A stretch of DNA of 64,000 nt, taken from the NCBI RefSeq assembly GCF_013408445.1, contig NZ_JACBZL010000001.1, positions 558,001 through 622,000 on the forward strand, given 5' to 3'. A program made the translations under genes and the position numbers. Below are positions 48,751 through 60,539 of this stretch, one piece after another. The stretch comes from Corynebacterium tuberculostearicum. Lineage in GTDB: Bacteria; Actinomycetota; Actinomycetes; Mycobacteriales; Mycobacteriaceae. A model generated the notes under the pieces. That model was not told the origin of the DNA. It ran no database searches and saw only the letters and a program-made list of their open reading frames with translations. The first letter of the stretch is position 1. Each line of letters begins with the position of its first letter.

Positions 48751-49533
48751 TTAGCTCAGGGCATTAGCTGCGTTGGCAGCCAACTTGGCAAACTCCTCGC
48801 CAACCAAGGAGGCGCCACCGATGAGGCCGCCGTCGACGTCAGGCTTGCTGACGATCTCTGCAACGGAATCAACCTTGACGGAACCACCGTAGAGAATGCG
48901 GATACCTGCAGCAACCTCCTCACCTGCGAGCTCCTTTACGAGCTCACGGATGGCGGCGCAGACTTCCTGGGCATCGTCTGCGGAGGCAACCTTGCCGGTG
49001 CCAATAGCCCACACTGGCTCGTAGGCGATGACGGTCTTGGCAAGCTGGTCTGCGCTCAGGCCAGCCAAAGAATTGCGGGTCTGGTTGACCACGTAGTCCA
49101 CGTGGGTACCGGCCTCGCGTACAGCCAGCGGCTCGCCTACGCACACGATAGGGCTGATGCCATTGTCCAATGCTGCGGCTGCCTTTTCTGCAACGAGCTT
49201 ATCGGTCTCGCCGTGGTACTGACGGCGCTCCGAGTGGCCCACGACCACCCAGCTGCAGCCGAGCTTGGCCAGCATCTTGCCAGATACTTCACCAGTGAAT
49301 GCGCCGGACTCATGCTTAGAGATATCCTGCGCACCGTAGGTGACCTGCAGCTTGTCACCTTCTACCAGCGTTTGGATAGTGCGAATATCAGTAAACGGGA
49401 CCATGTAGGCCACGTCGACCTTCTCGTAGTAGTCCTTTGGCAGGGAGAAGGCGAACTTCTGAACGGAGCCGATGGCCTCGACGTGGTCGAGGTTCATTTT
49501 CCAGTTACCTGCAATAAGTGGGGTGCGTGCCAT
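48751..49533 (-). CDS. tpiA: Triosephosphate isomerase
   Basis: 260 residues. GNWKMNLDH (catalytic Asn/Lys), [14 protein letters not shown] (His) and [15 protein letters not shown] (catalytic Glu) are complete. Interconverts DHAP and GAP. Third gene of the gapA-pgk-tpiA series. Confidence 0.97.
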   Translation of the reverse strand: MARTPLIAGNWKMNLDHVEAIGSVQKFAFSLPKDYYEKVDVAYMVPFTDIRTIQTLVEGDKLQVTYGAQDISKHESGAFTGEVSGKMLAKLGCSWVVVGHSERRQYHGETDKLVAEKAAAALDNGISPIVCVGEPLAVREAGTHVDYVVNQTRNSLAGLSADQLAKTVIAYEPVWAIGTGKVASADDAQEVCAAIRELVKELAGEEVAAGIRILYGGSVKVDSVAEIVSKPDVDGGLIGGASLVGEEFAKLAANAANALS

Positions 49534-49571
49534 GAATATTTCCTCTCTTTTGGCAAGTTGATCAGGCAGTT

Positions 49572-50789
49572 TTAGGCTTCCAGGACAGATACGCCCGGAA
49601 GCTCCTTGCCCTCGAGGTACTCGAGGGAGGCGCCGCCACCGGTGGAGATGTGGCTGAAGCCGTCCTCGTCCAAGCCCAGCATACGCACGGAGGCAGCGGA
49701 GTCGCCCCCACCGACGACGGAGAAGGAACCGTTGTTTGCGGTGGCGTCGATAATAGCCTGCGCTACCCCAGCAGTGCCCTTGGAGAAGGCTTCCATTTCG
49801 AATACGCCCATCGGGCCGTTCCAGAAGACGGTCTTGGAAGAAGCAAGAACCTCTGCAAATTTTTCCACGGACTTTGGTCCAATATCCAGAGACATCCAGC
49901 CCTCAGGGATGCTATCGAGCTCGACCACCTGGGTCTCTGCATCCGCCGCGAACTTGCTTGCAGCAATCAGATCAACCGGAAGCACCAGCTTGTCACCAAA
50001 GCGCTCGAGCAGGTCCTTGCAGTTTTCGATCTGATCTTCCTGCAGCAGGGACTCTTGAACGTTGTAGCCCTTGGCAGCCAGCAGGGTGTAGCACATGCCG
50101 CCACCAATGATGACCTTGTCTGCCTTGCCGGCCAGTGCTTCAATCACGCCGAGCTTATCCGAAACCTTGGCGCCGCCGAGGACGACCACGTACGGGTGCT
50201 CCGGCTCCTTAGCTACCGTGGACAGAACCGACAGTTCCTTTTCTACGAGCTTGCCTGCGTAAGCCGGCAGGCGCTTAGCGACGTCATACACAGATGCCTG
50301 CGCACGGTGGACAACGCCAAAGCCATCGGAAACAAAAGCGCCGTTATCGGCTGCCAGAGCAACGAGCTCGTCAGCGAACTGGCCGCGCTCAGCCTCGTCC
50401 TTGGAGGTCTCACGAGGGTCGAAGCGGACGTTTTCTACCAACATCACGTCACCATCGTTGAGGCCGTTGGCACGCTCATGAGCGTCTTCTCCGGTGACGT
50501 CGCCGGCTAGGGCAACGTACTGGTCAAGCGCTTCAGACAGCGCTTCAGCTACTGGAGCCAAAGAGAACTTAGGGTTTACCTCACCCTTTGGACGACCCAG
50601 GTGAGCGGAAAGAATGACCTTTGCGCCACCTTCTACCAGTGCCTTGATGGTCGGAAGAGAAGCGTTAATACGTCCGGGATCGGTAATGTTTCCCTCTTCA
50701 TCAAGTGGAACATTGAAGTCAGAGCGGACGAGGACGTGGCGGGATTCGACGCCCTCCTTGAGAAGATCGTCAAGTGTCTGGAAAGCCAT
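49572..50789 (-). CDS. pgk: Phosphoglycerate kinase
   Basis: 405 residues. [23 protein letters not shown] at the N-terminus, the [13 protein letters not shown] [17 protein letters not shown] and [20 protein letters not shown] at the C-terminus bind the nucleotide and triose. ATP-forming glycolytic step. 38 nt to tpiA. Confidence 0.97.
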   Translation of the reverse strand: MAFQTLDDLLKEGVESRHVLVRSDFNVPLDEEGNITDPGRINASLPTIKALVEGGAKVILSAHLGRPKGEVNPKFSLAPVAEALSEALDQYVALAGDVTGEDAHERANGLNDGDVMLVENVRFDPRETSKDEAERGQFADELVALAADNGAFVSDGFGVVHRAQASVYDVAKRLPAYAGKLVEKELSVLSTVAKEPEHPYVVVLGGAKVSDKLGVIEALAGKADKVIIGGGMCYTLLAAKGYNVQESLLQEDQIENCKDLLERFGDKLVLPVDLIAASKFAADAETQVVELDSIPEGWMSLDIGPKSVEKFAEVLASSKTVFWNGPMGVFEMEAFSKGTAGVAQAIIDATANNGSFSVVGGGDSAASVRMLGLDEDGFSHISTGGGASLEYLEGKELPGVSVLEA

Positions 50790-50842
50790 TATTTACTCCT
50801 TAATTAATTCGGACGGGTTAAAAGGCTATAGATATAAGAATA

Positions 50843-50884
50843 CCGGCCACGACGCAGCGCCGTTAAGGCTTGCATCGGGGCCGG
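50843..50884 (-). terminator. Hairpin between gapA and pgk
   Basis: CCGGCC (50843-50848) pairs with GGCCGG (50879-50884) with a 30-nt loop. Weak; may process or partly terminate the gapA message, as gapA is usually transcribed more than the genes after it. Confidence 0.35.
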
Positions 50885-50907
50885 ATTCTCATTGTTTGAG
50901 CTCTAGT

Positions 50908-52029
<1,122 letters not shown>

Positions 52030-52192
52030 CCGAGCGTTTTTTGTCAGCGCAGGCTCCCAGCAGCCTTAAGAACTAGTAGATGACAGACTTTCCAAAAGCG
52101 CGTACACTCTTTCCGATCCTTTTTATTTCCCACATATAAACCCGCTGGATAGGCCCGAAACCGTGGGTTTGTGTTGTGTTTACCCCGTAAAC

Positions 52193-52206
52193 GTGAGATA
52201 TATCAC
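52193..52206. promoter_or_regulatory. GlxR (CRP-type) site between gapA and lctP
   Basis: GTGAGATATATCAC, a perfect inner core (GTGA-N6-TCAC) of the GlxR consensus. GlxR is reported to bind upstream of gapA in C. glutamicum. From here it could act on both divergent genes. Confidence 0.6.
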
Positions 52207-52455
52207 TGCTACACTTCAGGAGTTGCGCCCGCCTCTGCCCGATCGGACATTGAGAAATGCTGCCGCTAACACCTACCAAGACGACCGTATTGTTTCCGTG
52301 ACACCCACCGCACGATATGCTTTCCTTACTCACTGGCTCACAAAGCGTTTAAGGCAACCCTGCCTGCTCTAGCGCCACCGTTGGTCACCGTGAGAATGCT
52401 TCATGTGCCCGTAATCTCCTACGGGCAAGACCACCGTAGAAATCAAGGACTTCTC

Positions 52456-54102
52456 TTGTTCGAAATAAATACCTCTGCTGTGGGTGACAGCCTCGGGCTT
52501 ACCGCCCTGGTGGCGATTCTCCCGCTCATTGCATTCTTTATCATGCTGCTAGGCGTAAAGGCACGCGCGCATACTTCTGGCGCCGTTGCCCTGGCAGTAT
52601 CCCTCATTATTGCCATCGCCGGCTTCTCCATGCCGGTAGATATGGCTTTGTCCTCTGCCGTACGCGGCGGGCTGTTCGGGCTCCTGCCCATTGTCTGGGT
52701 CATCATTACTGCAATCTGGTTCTATGAAATCACCGTAGCTTCCGGGCGCTTCGAGGACCTGCGCAAGACCTTTGACCTTTTGGGTGACGGCGATATTCGC
52801 ATCCAGGCTATCCTCATCGCCTTCTGTTTTGGCGGTTTGTTGGAGGCCCTCGCCGGTTTTGGTGCCCCCGTAGCCATTACCGCGACCATGGTCATGGCCC
52901 TCGGTGTGAAGCCACTGCGCGCGGCTACAGTAGTTCTGATTGCTAATACCGCTCCGGTTGCTTTCGGCGCGGTTGGCATCCCCGTAACCACTGCTGGCGA
53001 GGTAGCCGGTCGCAGCGCCGAGCAAACCCACGACATCGCAGCACTTATCTCCTTGCAGGTGCTGCTCATCGCCGCCATCGTGCCATTCCTCATCGCCTTC
53101 ATCTTGGATGGCTTCCGCGGTGTCAAGGAAACTGCCCCGGCTGCTGCCGTGATTGGCATTTCCTTCGCGTTGACTCAGTGGTTGACCGCGACTTTCTTTG
53201 CGTACCAGCTCACCAACGTCATCGCCTGCATCGTCTCTTTGGGCTGTGCTTTCGCCTTCCTCCGGGTATGGAAGCCGAAGGGCGTCAAGGAGTTGCGCGA
53301 GCGTCTCGAGCTGCCTGCCGCTGAGTCCACCACCGACCTCAACGGACGCCGTATCTGGATGGCGCTGCTTCCCTACGCCGTAGTGACCGTGGTCTTTGCC
53401 GTGGCCACCGCCGCCCCAGCCATCTTCGGATTCCTCAAGCTCCACTTTGCCTGGCCTTTGCTTGATGACGCGATTGTCGACGCCGACGGCAAGCTCATGG
53501 ATACCAGCTTCAGCTTCAATGTCTTTGGCAATCCAGGTACGCTCCTGCTGCTCTCGGGCATTATTGTTGCGGTTGTCTACCACTACTTCAATGAAAATGG
53601 CCGCTACAGCCTAAGCTTTGGGCAGCCGGTAAGCGCCTTTGGGGACGTAGTCAGCCGCATGAAGTTCTCGGCTCTTACCATCATCCTGGTGCTGGCCTTG
53701 GCCTATACGATGAACTACTCCGGCCAGACTATTGCTATTGGTGAGTTCGTCTCTTCTGCCGGCAGCATCTTTGCGCTCTTCGCCCCAGTCCTGGGCTGGA
53801 TTGGTACCGCGGTTACTGGCTCCGATACGTCTGCTAATGCCCTCTTTGCCAACCTGCAGGTTGCAGCGGCAGAGCGAATCAGCGTGAATCCTGACCTCAT
53901 GCTCGCGGCCAATACCGCAGGCGGCGTTGTGGGCAAGATGATCTCCCCGCAGTCCCTTGCAATTGCGGCTACCGCCGTCAATATGGAGGGCAAGGAATCA
54001 GTCATCCTGAAGAACGTAGTGGGCTACTCCGTGGCCTTCCTTGCGTTTGTCTGCGTCATCGTGTTCCTGATGACAAACGTCCTAGGATTCCTCGTGCCCT
54101 AG
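52456..54102 (+). CDS. lctP: L-lactate permease (LctP family)
   Basis: 548 residues, about 12-14 membrane helices. LIPLIAFF-like start, GLFGLLPIVWVIITAIWFYEITVASGRFEDLR, ILIAFCFGGLLEALAGFGAPVAITATMV, and near the end TGSDTSANALFANLQVAAA and NTAGGVVGKMISPQSLAIAATAV are the family signatures. Imports lactate (or glycolate) with protons. I chose a TTG start at 52456 (MFEINTSAVG) with AAGGA 7 nt before; 25 open codons upstream lack support. Not a neighbour of a lactate dehydrogenase here. Confidence 0.9.
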   Translation: MFEINTSAVGDSLGLTALVAILPLIAFFIMLLGVKARAHTSGAVALAVSLIIAIAGFSMPVDMALSSAVRGGLFGLLPIVWVIITAIWFYEITVASGRFEDLRKTFDLLGDGDIRIQAILIAFCFGGLLEALAGFGAPVAITATMVMALGVKPLRAATVVLIANTAPVAFGAVGIPVTTAGEVAGRSAEQTHDIAALISLQVLLIAAIVPFLIAFILDGFRGVKETAPAAAVIGISFALTQWLTATFFAYQLTNVIACIVSLGCAFAFLRVWKPKGVKELRERLELPAAESTTDLNGRRIWMALLPYAVVTVVFAVATAAPAIFGFLKLHFAWPLLDDAIVDADGKLMDTSFSFNVFGNPGTLLLLSGIIVAVVYHYFNENGRYSLSFGQPVSAFGDVVSRMKFSALTIILVLALAYTMNYSGQTIAIGEFVSSAGSIFALFAPVLGWIGTAVTGSDTSANALFANLQVAAAERISVNPDLMLAANTAGGVVGKMISPQSLAIAATAVNMEGKESVILKNVVGYSVAFLAFVCVIVFLMTNVLGFLVP

Positions 54103-54161
54103 TTCTTTAACGCTTCTGGCTAGCCGGTTGCGCACCTGCTAGCCGGGAAGGCACTAAAAAT

Positions 54162-54211
54162 CTCCCCGCAGCTGCGCCTACCGCTTCGGTATCCGCACTG
54201 CGGGGAGTTTT
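54162..54211. terminator. Terminator between lctP and whiA
   Basis: CTCCCCGCAG (54162-54171) pairs with CTGCGGGGAG (54198-54207), then TTTT; an A-run precedes it, so it can serve whiA in the other direction. Confidence 0.9.
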
Positions 54212-54234
54212 GTCTGAGTTGATGCTTGCGAGCG

Positions 54235-55224
54235 TTAGGACTCGTTAAAGAGATCGTCTGTAATCGCTTGATTGGTATCGGGGATATCAAGCTCTTCGGC
54301 TCGTTTATCGGCCATCGACAGCAAGCGGCGAATACGCCCTGCTACCGCGTCCTTGGTCATAGGAGGCTCGGCCAGGCGGCCCAGCTCTTCTAGAGATGCC
54401 TCGCGGTGCTGAACACGCAAGCGGCCTGCGTCTGCCAAGTGCTCAGGAACATCATCACCTAGGATCTCCATGGCGCGGTCAACGCGCGCTGCCGCGGTAA
54501 CTGCGGCGCGAGCAGAGCGCCGAAGGTTGGCGTCATCAAAATTGTCCAAGCGCCGAGACGTATCGTGCGCCTCCCGCTTGACGCGCTTCTTTTCCCAGCT
54601 CAATCGAGTCTCCTGAGCACCCATCCGGGTAAGAAGCGCCCCGATGGCATCGCCATCGCGTACAACGACGCGGTCTTCACCGCGGGTCTCCTTGGTCTTC
54701 GCTGAGATACCAAGGCGGCGGGCGCAGCCCACCAGTGCCAACGCAGCCTCTTGGCACGGGCAGGTGACTTCCAGCGCGGAAGAGCGGCCTGGCTCCGTGA
54801 GGCTGCCATGGGCAAGGAAGGCTCCGCGCCATGCTGCTTCGCTATCGGCCACGGTGCCGGAGATGACCTGCGGCGGCAGACCCACGACTGCATGGCCGGA
54901 GCGGGTGATAAGGCCTAGCCGACGGGTCAGCTCTTTCGCACCGGTGGAAATGCGGACCGTTACGCGAGTCTTCTTGGTGGTTCCTGCTGGGCCGGCAACG
55001 TGGCTCTCGGCGGATATTCCATAGAGGTCATCGAGTGCGGTCATGACGCGCCGCGCAATGGCGTGGCTTTCTAGCTCCAGCTCATAGGACATGCTGTCAC
55101 CGGAAATATCTAGCTCGCCGGCGAATCGCAACATCGCCGCCAGTTCGGCAGCGCGAGCGGACTGGCGTGGCACGACGACAGCCGTCAATTCTTCTTTGAC
55201 CTGGTCGGTCAATGGTGTGGTCAC
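54235..55224 (-). CDS. whiA: WhiA, DNA-binding regulator
   Basis: 329 residues. N-terminal part (about 1-220) is the degenerate LAGLIDADG homing-endonuclease-like fold, e.g. [27 protein letters not shown]-terminal helix-turn-helix: [36 protein letters not shown] start. In actinobacteria WhiA influences cell division and sporulation genes; its exact role in Corynebacterium is not certain. Last of uvrC-rapZ-yvcK-whiA with a 174-nt gap in front. Confidence 0.95.
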   Translation of the reverse strand: MTTPLTDQVKEELTAVVVPRQSARAAELAAMLRFAGELDISGDSMSYELELESHAIARRVMTALDDLYGISAESHVAGPAGTTKKTRVTVRISTGAKELTRRLGLITRSGHAVVGLPPQVISGTVADSEAAWRGAFLAHGSLTEPGRSSALEVTCPCQEAALALVGCARRLGISAKTKETRGEDRVVVRDGDAIGALLTRMGAQETRLSWEKKRVKREAHDTSRRLDNFDDANLRRSARAAVTAAARVDRAMEILGDDVPEHLADAGRLRVQHREASLEELGRLAEPPMTKDAVAGRIRRLLSMADKRAEELDIPDTNQAITDDLFNES

Positions 55225-55398
55225 CTAGTTCGCCCCATTTCTATTCTCACAGTCACGAAGTATGCATACAGGCTAGAGCCTTGGCTCACGGCCTAGTGCG
55301 GTGAAAGGATTTCTGACATCATACCGCGCACGCTTGGTCGCCGCGCAGTCGGTCAAGCGCGATCGGCCGCACGCTAGCCTGAAGTGTAGGCACCAGTT

Positions 55399-56382
55399 CT
55401 AATCGCGAGCGCTGCGATAGTCCGAATATAGGTCCAGAAGTGCTGTAGACAGCTTTTCAGGGTCATGCTTATTGATGCTGCGGCCATCGGCATCAACTTG
55501 GCTCACATCCGCAAAGGTAGCGCGGGCACCTAGGGATTGCGCGGCGCGCTGAATATAGACGCGCTCACTATCGGTGGGTAAAGCCGCCTCGTCCACCAAA
55601 ATGCGGTCAATCCGCAGATCGGGGGCGTGTTGAGCGAGCACATGCAAGTGGCGCTCTGCGGAAAAGCCATTAGTCTCACCGGGCTCAGCCGAAAGGTTCA
55701 AAACAACGACGCGCAGCGCATCGGAAGCAGAAATCGCATCCACTACCTCCGGCACGAGAGTATGTGGCAATACCGAACTAAACCACGAGCCTGGACCGAT
55801 GGTGATGAGATCCGCGCGCTGGATGGCATCGAGCGCATCCGGATTCGCGCTGGGCTGTTCGGGCACGATGCGCACGCGCCGCACCTGGCCCGGCGTGGAA
55901 GCGACGGCAACCTGGCCGCGGACTTGGCGCATGACACGGGGGTCGTCGTCAAGCCCGGCTACGTCCGCTTCAATCTCTAGGGCCTGGTTGACTACTGGGA
56001 ATACCCGCCCCTGGGAATTGGTAAGTTCTGCGATGGTATCCAGGGCAGCTTGATAATCGCCGAGCACACCCGTCAATCCCGCAATCATCAGATTGCCCAC
56101 CGCATGCCCTGCCATCGCGCCATTGCCACCGAAACGGTGTTGTAAGGTTCGCGCCCACAAGTCCCCCACTGGGTCACTATTAGCCAAGGCAGCCAGCGCC
56201 ATGCGCAGGTCACCCGGTGGGATGATTTCCAGCTCGCGGCGCAAACGGCCAGAGGATCCGCCATCATCCGCGACCGTAACAATGGCAGAAATATCGGTCG
56301 CATCGCTAAAGCGTGCGGACAGAAGGGTTTGATAAAGTCCATGGCCGCCTCCAAGGCAAACCATGTGTGAAGGATTGGTCAT
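55399..56382 (-). CDS. yvcK: YvcK/CofD-like protein (gluconeogenesis factor family)
   Basis: 327 residues. VCLGGGHGLYQTLLSARFSDATDISAIVTVADDGGSSGRLRRE, PPGDLRMALAAL, GHAVGNLMI and ITIGPGSWFSSVLPHTLV are the family motifs. Members bind UDP-sugars and affect carbon flux and cell-wall synthesis. 23 nt after rapZ. Confidence 0.93.
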   Translation of the reverse strand: MTNPSHMVCLGGGHGLYQTLLSARFSDATDISAIVTVADDGGSSGRLRRELEIIPPGDLRMALAALANSDPVGDLWARTLQHRFGGNGAMAGHAVGNLMIAGLTGVLGDYQAALDTIAELTNSQGRVFPVVNQALEIEADVAGLDDDPRVMRQVRGQVAVASTPGQVRRVRIVPEQPSANPDALDAIQRADLITIGPGSWFSSVLPHTLVPEVVDAISASDALRVVVLNLSAEPGETNGFSAERHLHVLAQHAPDLRIDRILVDEAALPTDSERVYIQRAAQSLGARATFADVSQVDADGRSINKHDPEKLSTALLDLYSDYRSARD

Positions 56383-56405
56383 AAAAGCGTTAAAACTCCT
56401 GTGCT

Positions 56406-57278
56406 CTAGCCTCGAGCGATATCTCTATGCAAGGTGCTTACGTCTAATGTGTCATTGTCCCGCAGGCGCGCCGCAATAGCCTCTGCGATGGCGACGGAAC
56501 GGTGGTGGCCGCCCGTGCAGCCGACTCCAAGCGTGATGAAGTTCTTGCCCTCATGGCGGTATCCATCCAGCATGGTGGAAAACATCTGCAAGAAATTGTC
56601 CACGAATTCCTGCGCCGCTGGCTGCGAGAGCACATAGTGGGCAACCGGTTCATCCGTACCGCGGTATCCGCGCAGTTCCGGAACCCAATAGGGGTTGGGC
56701 AGGAACCGCACGTCTACTACTAAGTCGGCATCGCGGGGCGAGCCATTCTTAAATCCAAAGGATTCGACGGTGACATGCTGCTTTTCATTTTGCATCTCAC
56801 CAAAGGCGGCCTCAATGGCACGGCGAAGATCATGAATGGATAGGCTCGTCGTATCGATAATGATATCCGCATGGGAACGCACATCTGCCACTGCCCGGCG
56901 CTCGCGTTGGATTCCCACTTTAAGCGTGTCCCCCTCCTGCAAGGGGTGGGTGCGCCGCACCGAATCGAATCGGCGGATGAGTACATCATCGCGGGCATCC
57001 AAGAAGAGCACGGTGGGCTTCATATTTAGTTCCGTAAGCTCATCCATAATCTCCAACAGAGACCCTGGGAACATGCGCGAGCGCACATCCGTTACGGCTG
57101 CTACCTTGCCCACCGGAGTTTCCTCTTGGTTGCACAGCTTGAGCAGGTCCACAATGGCGCGAGGCGGAATATTGTGGGCCACGTAGTAGCCCTTGTCCTC
57201 AAACACTTTGGCAGCGGAACTCAACCCGCCGCCGGACATGCCGGTTATCAAAATGGGTGGAGTTTCGAAATGCGTCAT
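56406..57278 (-). CDS. rapZ: RapZ (YvcJ) family P-loop protein
   Basis: 290 residues. The N-terminal [20 protein letters not shown] stands where the Walker A is, but the invariant Lys is Leu here (GGGLSS). [24 protein letters not shown] and the C-terminal [20 protein letters not shown] (with Cys/His cluster) are intact. In E. coli RapZ is an RNA adaptor; the actinobacterial function is not clear. A TAGACT box 7 nt upstream suggests leaderless expression. Confidence 0.9.
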   Translation of the reverse strand: MTHFETPPILITGMSGGGLSSAAKVFEDKGYYVAHNIPPRAIVDLLKLCNQEETPVGKVAAVTDVRSRMFPGSLLEIMDELTELNMKPTVLFLDARDDVLIRRFDSVRRTHPLQEGDTLKVGIQRERRAVADVRSHADIIIDTTSLSIHDLRRAIEAAFGEMQNEKQHVTVESFGFKNGSPRDADLVVDVRFLPNPYWVPELRGYRGTDEPVAHYVLSQPAAQEFVDNFLQMFSTMLDGYRHEGKNFITLGVGCTGGHHRSVAIAEAIAARLRDNDTLDVSTLHRDIARG

Positions 57279-57285
57279 GCTCTTC

Positions 57286-57291
57286 AGTCTA
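57286..57291 (-). promoter_or_regulatory. -10 box, leaderless promoter of rapZ
   Basis: Minus-strand TAGACT 7 nt before the ATG at 57278, in the gap after uvrC. Confidence 0.5.
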
Positions 57292-57327
57292 GCGCTTCAA
57301 GATTCGCTGCCTCTAGGAGAATGCCAC

Positions 57328-59403
57328 TTAATTGCCCGCAGAATCATGCAAACTCTCGTACACGGTCTGGGCCAGTTTTGGACCAAAACCGTTGACCTCA
57401 CAAATCTCATCCACAGTGGCGGCCTTGAGCTTTTTCACCGAACCGAAATGCTTGACCAGATCGGTGCGCCGTTGCGGTCCTAATCCCGGCACGGAATCGA
57501 GTACCGAGGAACGCATCCGCTTTGAGCGCTGCTGCCGGTGGTAAGTAATAGCGAAGCGGTGGGCTTCATCACGAATTTGCTGCAGGAGGAAGAGCGCTTG
57601 AGAGTTACGCGGCAAAATCACCGGCTCATCATCGCCGGGAACCCAAATTTCCTCGAGGCGCTTGGCCAGGCCCACCAGGGTTACATCCACAATGCCTAAC
57701 TCATCAAATACCTCCTGAGCCGCGGCCACCTGGGGCGCGCCGCCATCCACGATAAAAAGCTGCGGTGGATACGCAAAGCGGCGACCCGCTTCGGCAGATT
57801 CTTCCGCCACCTTCTCCTCTGCAAAGGAAGACTCTTCTACTTCCTCATCCGGATGGGCCAGCTTATCTTGCTTGTGGCGTTTAAACCGACGGCGCGTGAT
57901 CTCTGCGATAGAACCGACGTCATCCGAGCGGCCATCACCTGCTGCCTCCTTGATGCGGTAGCGCCTATAGTCCGACTTCTTGGGCAAACCATCTTCAAAG
58001 ACCACTAGGGAAGCAACCACATCTGTGCCTTGAATGTGCGAGATATCGGTACATTCGATGCGCAATGGGGCTTGTTCCATGCCTAGGGCTTCTTGAATAT
58101 CCTGCAATGCCGCCGAGCGTGCGGTGAGGTCTCCTACCCGCTTGAGCTTATGTTGGCGCAACTGCTCCTTGGCGTTTTTCTCTACCGTGGCCATAAGCTG
58201 CTTTTTATCGCCACGCTGGGGAACACGCAGGTCCACCTGGGCACCGCGCAGCTCCTCCAACAACGCGTTGACCTGCTCCGGTTCATCCGGCAGGGCCTGG
58301 ACCAAAATCTGGCGTGGTATAACCTGCACGCGGCGGGATTTCATGTGCGATTCTTGGTCCACCCCGCGCCGCTTCACGTCCGCGGCGAGCGCAGCATCTT
58401 CGCGCGCTTCTTGTTTCTCGCGCTCTACTGCATCGGAATAGAACTGGATGAGGAAGTTTTGTACCAACGCGGGCAGCGCGGGATCAGGTTTTCCTTCTTC
58501 CAAGGGCTCTGAACTCGCCTGATCGCCGGCGCGTTCGACTACCCAACCGCGCTGACCGCGAATGCGCCCATCGCGAACGTGGAAAATCTGTACCGCTGCC
58601 TCAAGTTCATCCGAGTTAAAAGCAATGAGATCAGCATCCGTGCCGTCTGTAAAGACCACGGCTTGCTGTTCCATGATCTTGTCAATAGCGCCCAAGTCAT
58701 CGCGCAGGCGCGCAGCGCGTTCGAACTCTAGGTTCTCGGCGGCCTGCTCCATGTCCTGGGTGAGTTTGCGGCGCACTGAACCGGTGTTGCCATTCATGAA
58801 GGACACGAGATCGTTGACCGTCTCGCGGTGGTCTTCCTTGCTTACTCGGCCAATGCAGGGTGCATCGCATTTGCCGATGTATCCCAAAAGGCACGGACGT
58901 CCGAGCCGCTCATGCCGGTTATACACGCCCTTGGAGCAGGTACGCATGGGAAAGACGCGGGTAAGCAAGTCCAAGCTTTCGCGCACGGCCCAGGCATGGG
59001 AATAGGGTCCGAAATAGCGCACTCCTTTACGCCGCGGGCCACGGTAGAAAAAGGCGCGAGGGACCGTCTCCCCGACCGAAACCGCGAGCATTGGATAGGT
59101 TTTATCGTCGCGGTACATGACGTTGAAGTGCGGATCAAAGCGCTTGATCCACGTGTACTCCAACTGCAGGGCTTCCACCTCGCTGGCAACTACCGTCCAC
59201 TCCACCGAGTTGGCGGTGAGCACCATTTGGCGCGTGCGCGGGTGCAGTTGCGTGATGTCCTGAAAATAGTTGGACAGCCGAGCGCGCAGGTTCTTGGCTT
59301 TGCCCACGTAGATAACGCGGCGGTTTTCATCGCGGAACTTATAGACGCCCGGGTCGGTGGGGATGGTTCCAGGAGCCGGGCGGTAGGTGGTGGGGTCAGC
59401 CAA
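57328..59403 (-). CDS. uvrC: Excinuclease ABC subunit C
   Basis: 691 residues, nuclease of nucleotide excision repair. GIY-YIG domain at the N-terminus ([29 protein letters not shown], about 19-47), UVR domain ([26 protein letters not shown], about 207-232), RNase H-like domain ([26 protein letters not shown] ... [10 protein letters not shown]) and C-terminal helix-hairpin-helix. A TTG start at 59403 is supported by AGGA 7 nt before; the stop of the PH-domain gene is 3 nt upstream. Confidence 0.94.
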   Translation of the reverse strand: MADPTTYRPAPGTIPTDPGVYKFRDENRRVIYVGKAKNLRARLSNYFQDITQLHPRTRQMVLTANSVEWTVVASEVEALQLEYTWIKRFDPHFNVMYRDDKTYPMLAVSVGETVPRAFFYRGPRRKGVRYFGPYSHAWAVRESLDLLTRVFPMRTCSKGVYNRHERLGRPCLLGYIGKCDAPCIGRVSKEDHRETVNDLVSFMNGNTGSVRRKLTQDMEQAAENLEFERAARLRDDLGAIDKIMEQQAVVFTDGTDADLIAFNSDELEAAVQIFHVRDGRIRGQRGWVVERAGDQASSEPLEEGKPDPALPALVQNFLIQFYSDAVEREKQEAREDAALAADVKRRGVDQESHMKSRRVQVIPRQILVQALPDEPEQVNALLEELRGAQVDLRVPQRGDKKQLMATVEKNAKEQLRQHKLKRVGDLTARSAALQDIQEALGMEQAPLRIECTDISHIQGTDVVASLVVFEDGLPKKSDYRRYRIKEAAGDGRSDDVGSIAEITRRRFKRHKQDKLAHPDEEVEESSFAEEKVAEESAEAGRRFAYPPQLFIVDGGAPQVAAAQEVFDELGIVDVTLVGLAKRLEEIWVPGDDEPVILPRNSQALFLLQQIRDEAHRFAITYHRQQRSKRMRSSVLDSVPGLGPQRRTDLVKHFGSVKKLKAATVDEICEVNGFGPKLAQTVYESLHDSAGN

Positions 59404-59406
59404 TTG

Positions 59407-59955
59407 TTAATCCTGAGGCATGTACTTGGCTTCCACGTCGCGGAAGCGGCGGACGTTGTCGATGACGGTGTCCTTATCGCCAGATTGCAACGCCCAGACG
59501 GGGACGAATTCGAATTCGGGCAGCTCAAGGCGTGCCATACGCTGGCCTACGGGGAAGGAAAGTCCGTAGACCACCTGCCACGGATAAAAGCGCGTGCCCA
59601 CGATATTGCGGACCTCTACCCCATCCTCATTGGCGCGCAGGCGTGGACGGTTAAGAGCGATCCAGGACAGAACGGAAATGAGAACACCTACGCCAGGGAA
59701 GGCGAATTTGTCGATGGTAGTCACGTGCGCACCGGTAAAAGACACATCCAAGGTGATTCCCATGAAGATATGGATGGCCATAACGAGGATCACCCAGGCG
59801 ATAGCGACCTTGCGCAAGAAAGGCGAGGTGGCCGTAAACTCCCATGGCTTAGACGTGGTCTGGGCGAAGGGATCGGCGCTGGTATAGGCCAATACTTCGG
59901 CGTCGCTAAGCTGGTGGCTGTGCTGCGGATTCTTTGGGGCCTGCGCCTCGTTCAT
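59407..59955 (-). CDS. PH-domain membrane protein
   Basis: 182 residues. Two membrane segments at about 58-75 and 88-110 (VAIAWVILVMAIHIFMGI; KFAFPGVGVLISVLSWIAL) are followed by a bacterial PH-like domain with RPRLRANEDGVEVRNIVGTRFYPWQVVYGLSFP. Function unknown. I chose the second ATG (MNEAQAPK) because GGAG is 7 nt before it; the first ATG would be 1 nt from it. In operon with uvrC. Confidence 0.82.
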   Translation of the reverse strand: MNEAQAPKNPQHSHQLSDAEVLAYTSADPFAQTTSKPWEFTATSPFLRKVAIAWVILVMAIHIFMGITLDVSFTGAHVTTIDKFAFPGVGVLISVLSWIALNRPRLRANEDGVEVRNIVGTRFYPWQVVYGLSFPVGQRMARLELPEFEFVPVWALQSGDKDTVIDNVRRFRDVEAKYMPQD

Positions 59956-60030
59956 GTGCATACTCCTTTGGGGCGCGACCCGCCGGCCACCTTAGTGGTC
60001 AAGCATCGCGCGCTGACGCATTGCTAGAGG

Positions 60031-60510
60031 TTACTTCTGTGCTGCGTTTAGTGTACGCAACTGCAGCGCGGTATCTAAAGCCGCAATCATAGCTTCGGCA
60101 CCCTTGTTTTCTACCGAATCTGCAAAACCGGCACGGTCGATGGCTTGCTGCTGGTCGTTGACTGTCAGCACACCGTTAGCAACCGGGGTGGATTCATCGA
60201 GCGAGATGCGAGTCAGCGCCTGGGTGACAGAGTCGCATACGTAATCAAAGTGCGGGGTGCCGCCACGGATAACGCAGCCTAGCGCCACCACGGCATCGTA
60301 GGCACGGGCTGCTGCTTGGACCACAACGCCAAGTTCCAGCGCACCTACCACTCGGTATTCGTCAACCTCGGCCCCATTATCGGTTGCAGTCTGCACCGCC
60401 TGGGCATGGAGCTGGTCGCAGATTTCTGCGTTCCACGTAGCAGTAACCACGGCAACGCGCAGTCCACTGCCATCTACCTGGGCAATATCAGGCAGGCCTT
60501 CTTTACTCAT
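60031..60510 (-). CDS. ribH: 6,7-dimethyl-8-ribityllumazine synthase
   Basis: 159 residues. [26 protein letters not shown] and [23 protein letters not shown] form the active site of the icosahedral enzyme. It condenses the RibBA and RibD products. Last gene of rpe-ribD-ribC-ribBA-ribH. Confidence 0.96.
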   Translation of the reverse strand: MSKEGLPDIAQVDGSGLRVAVVTATWNAEICDQLHAQAVQTATDNGAEVDEYRVVGALELGVVVQAAARAYDAVVALGCVIRGGTPHFDYVCDSVTQALTRISLDESTPVANGVLTVNDQQQAIDRAGFADSVENKGAEAMIAALDTALQLRTLNAAQK

Positions 60511-60539
60511 CGCTATCCTTTCAATCGCACGTCAAAGAT

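Noticed and set aside
52073..52333. 86-codon minus-strand frame between gapA and lctP
   Set aside because: No ribosome-binding site, crosses the GlxR-type site, and resembles no protein family.
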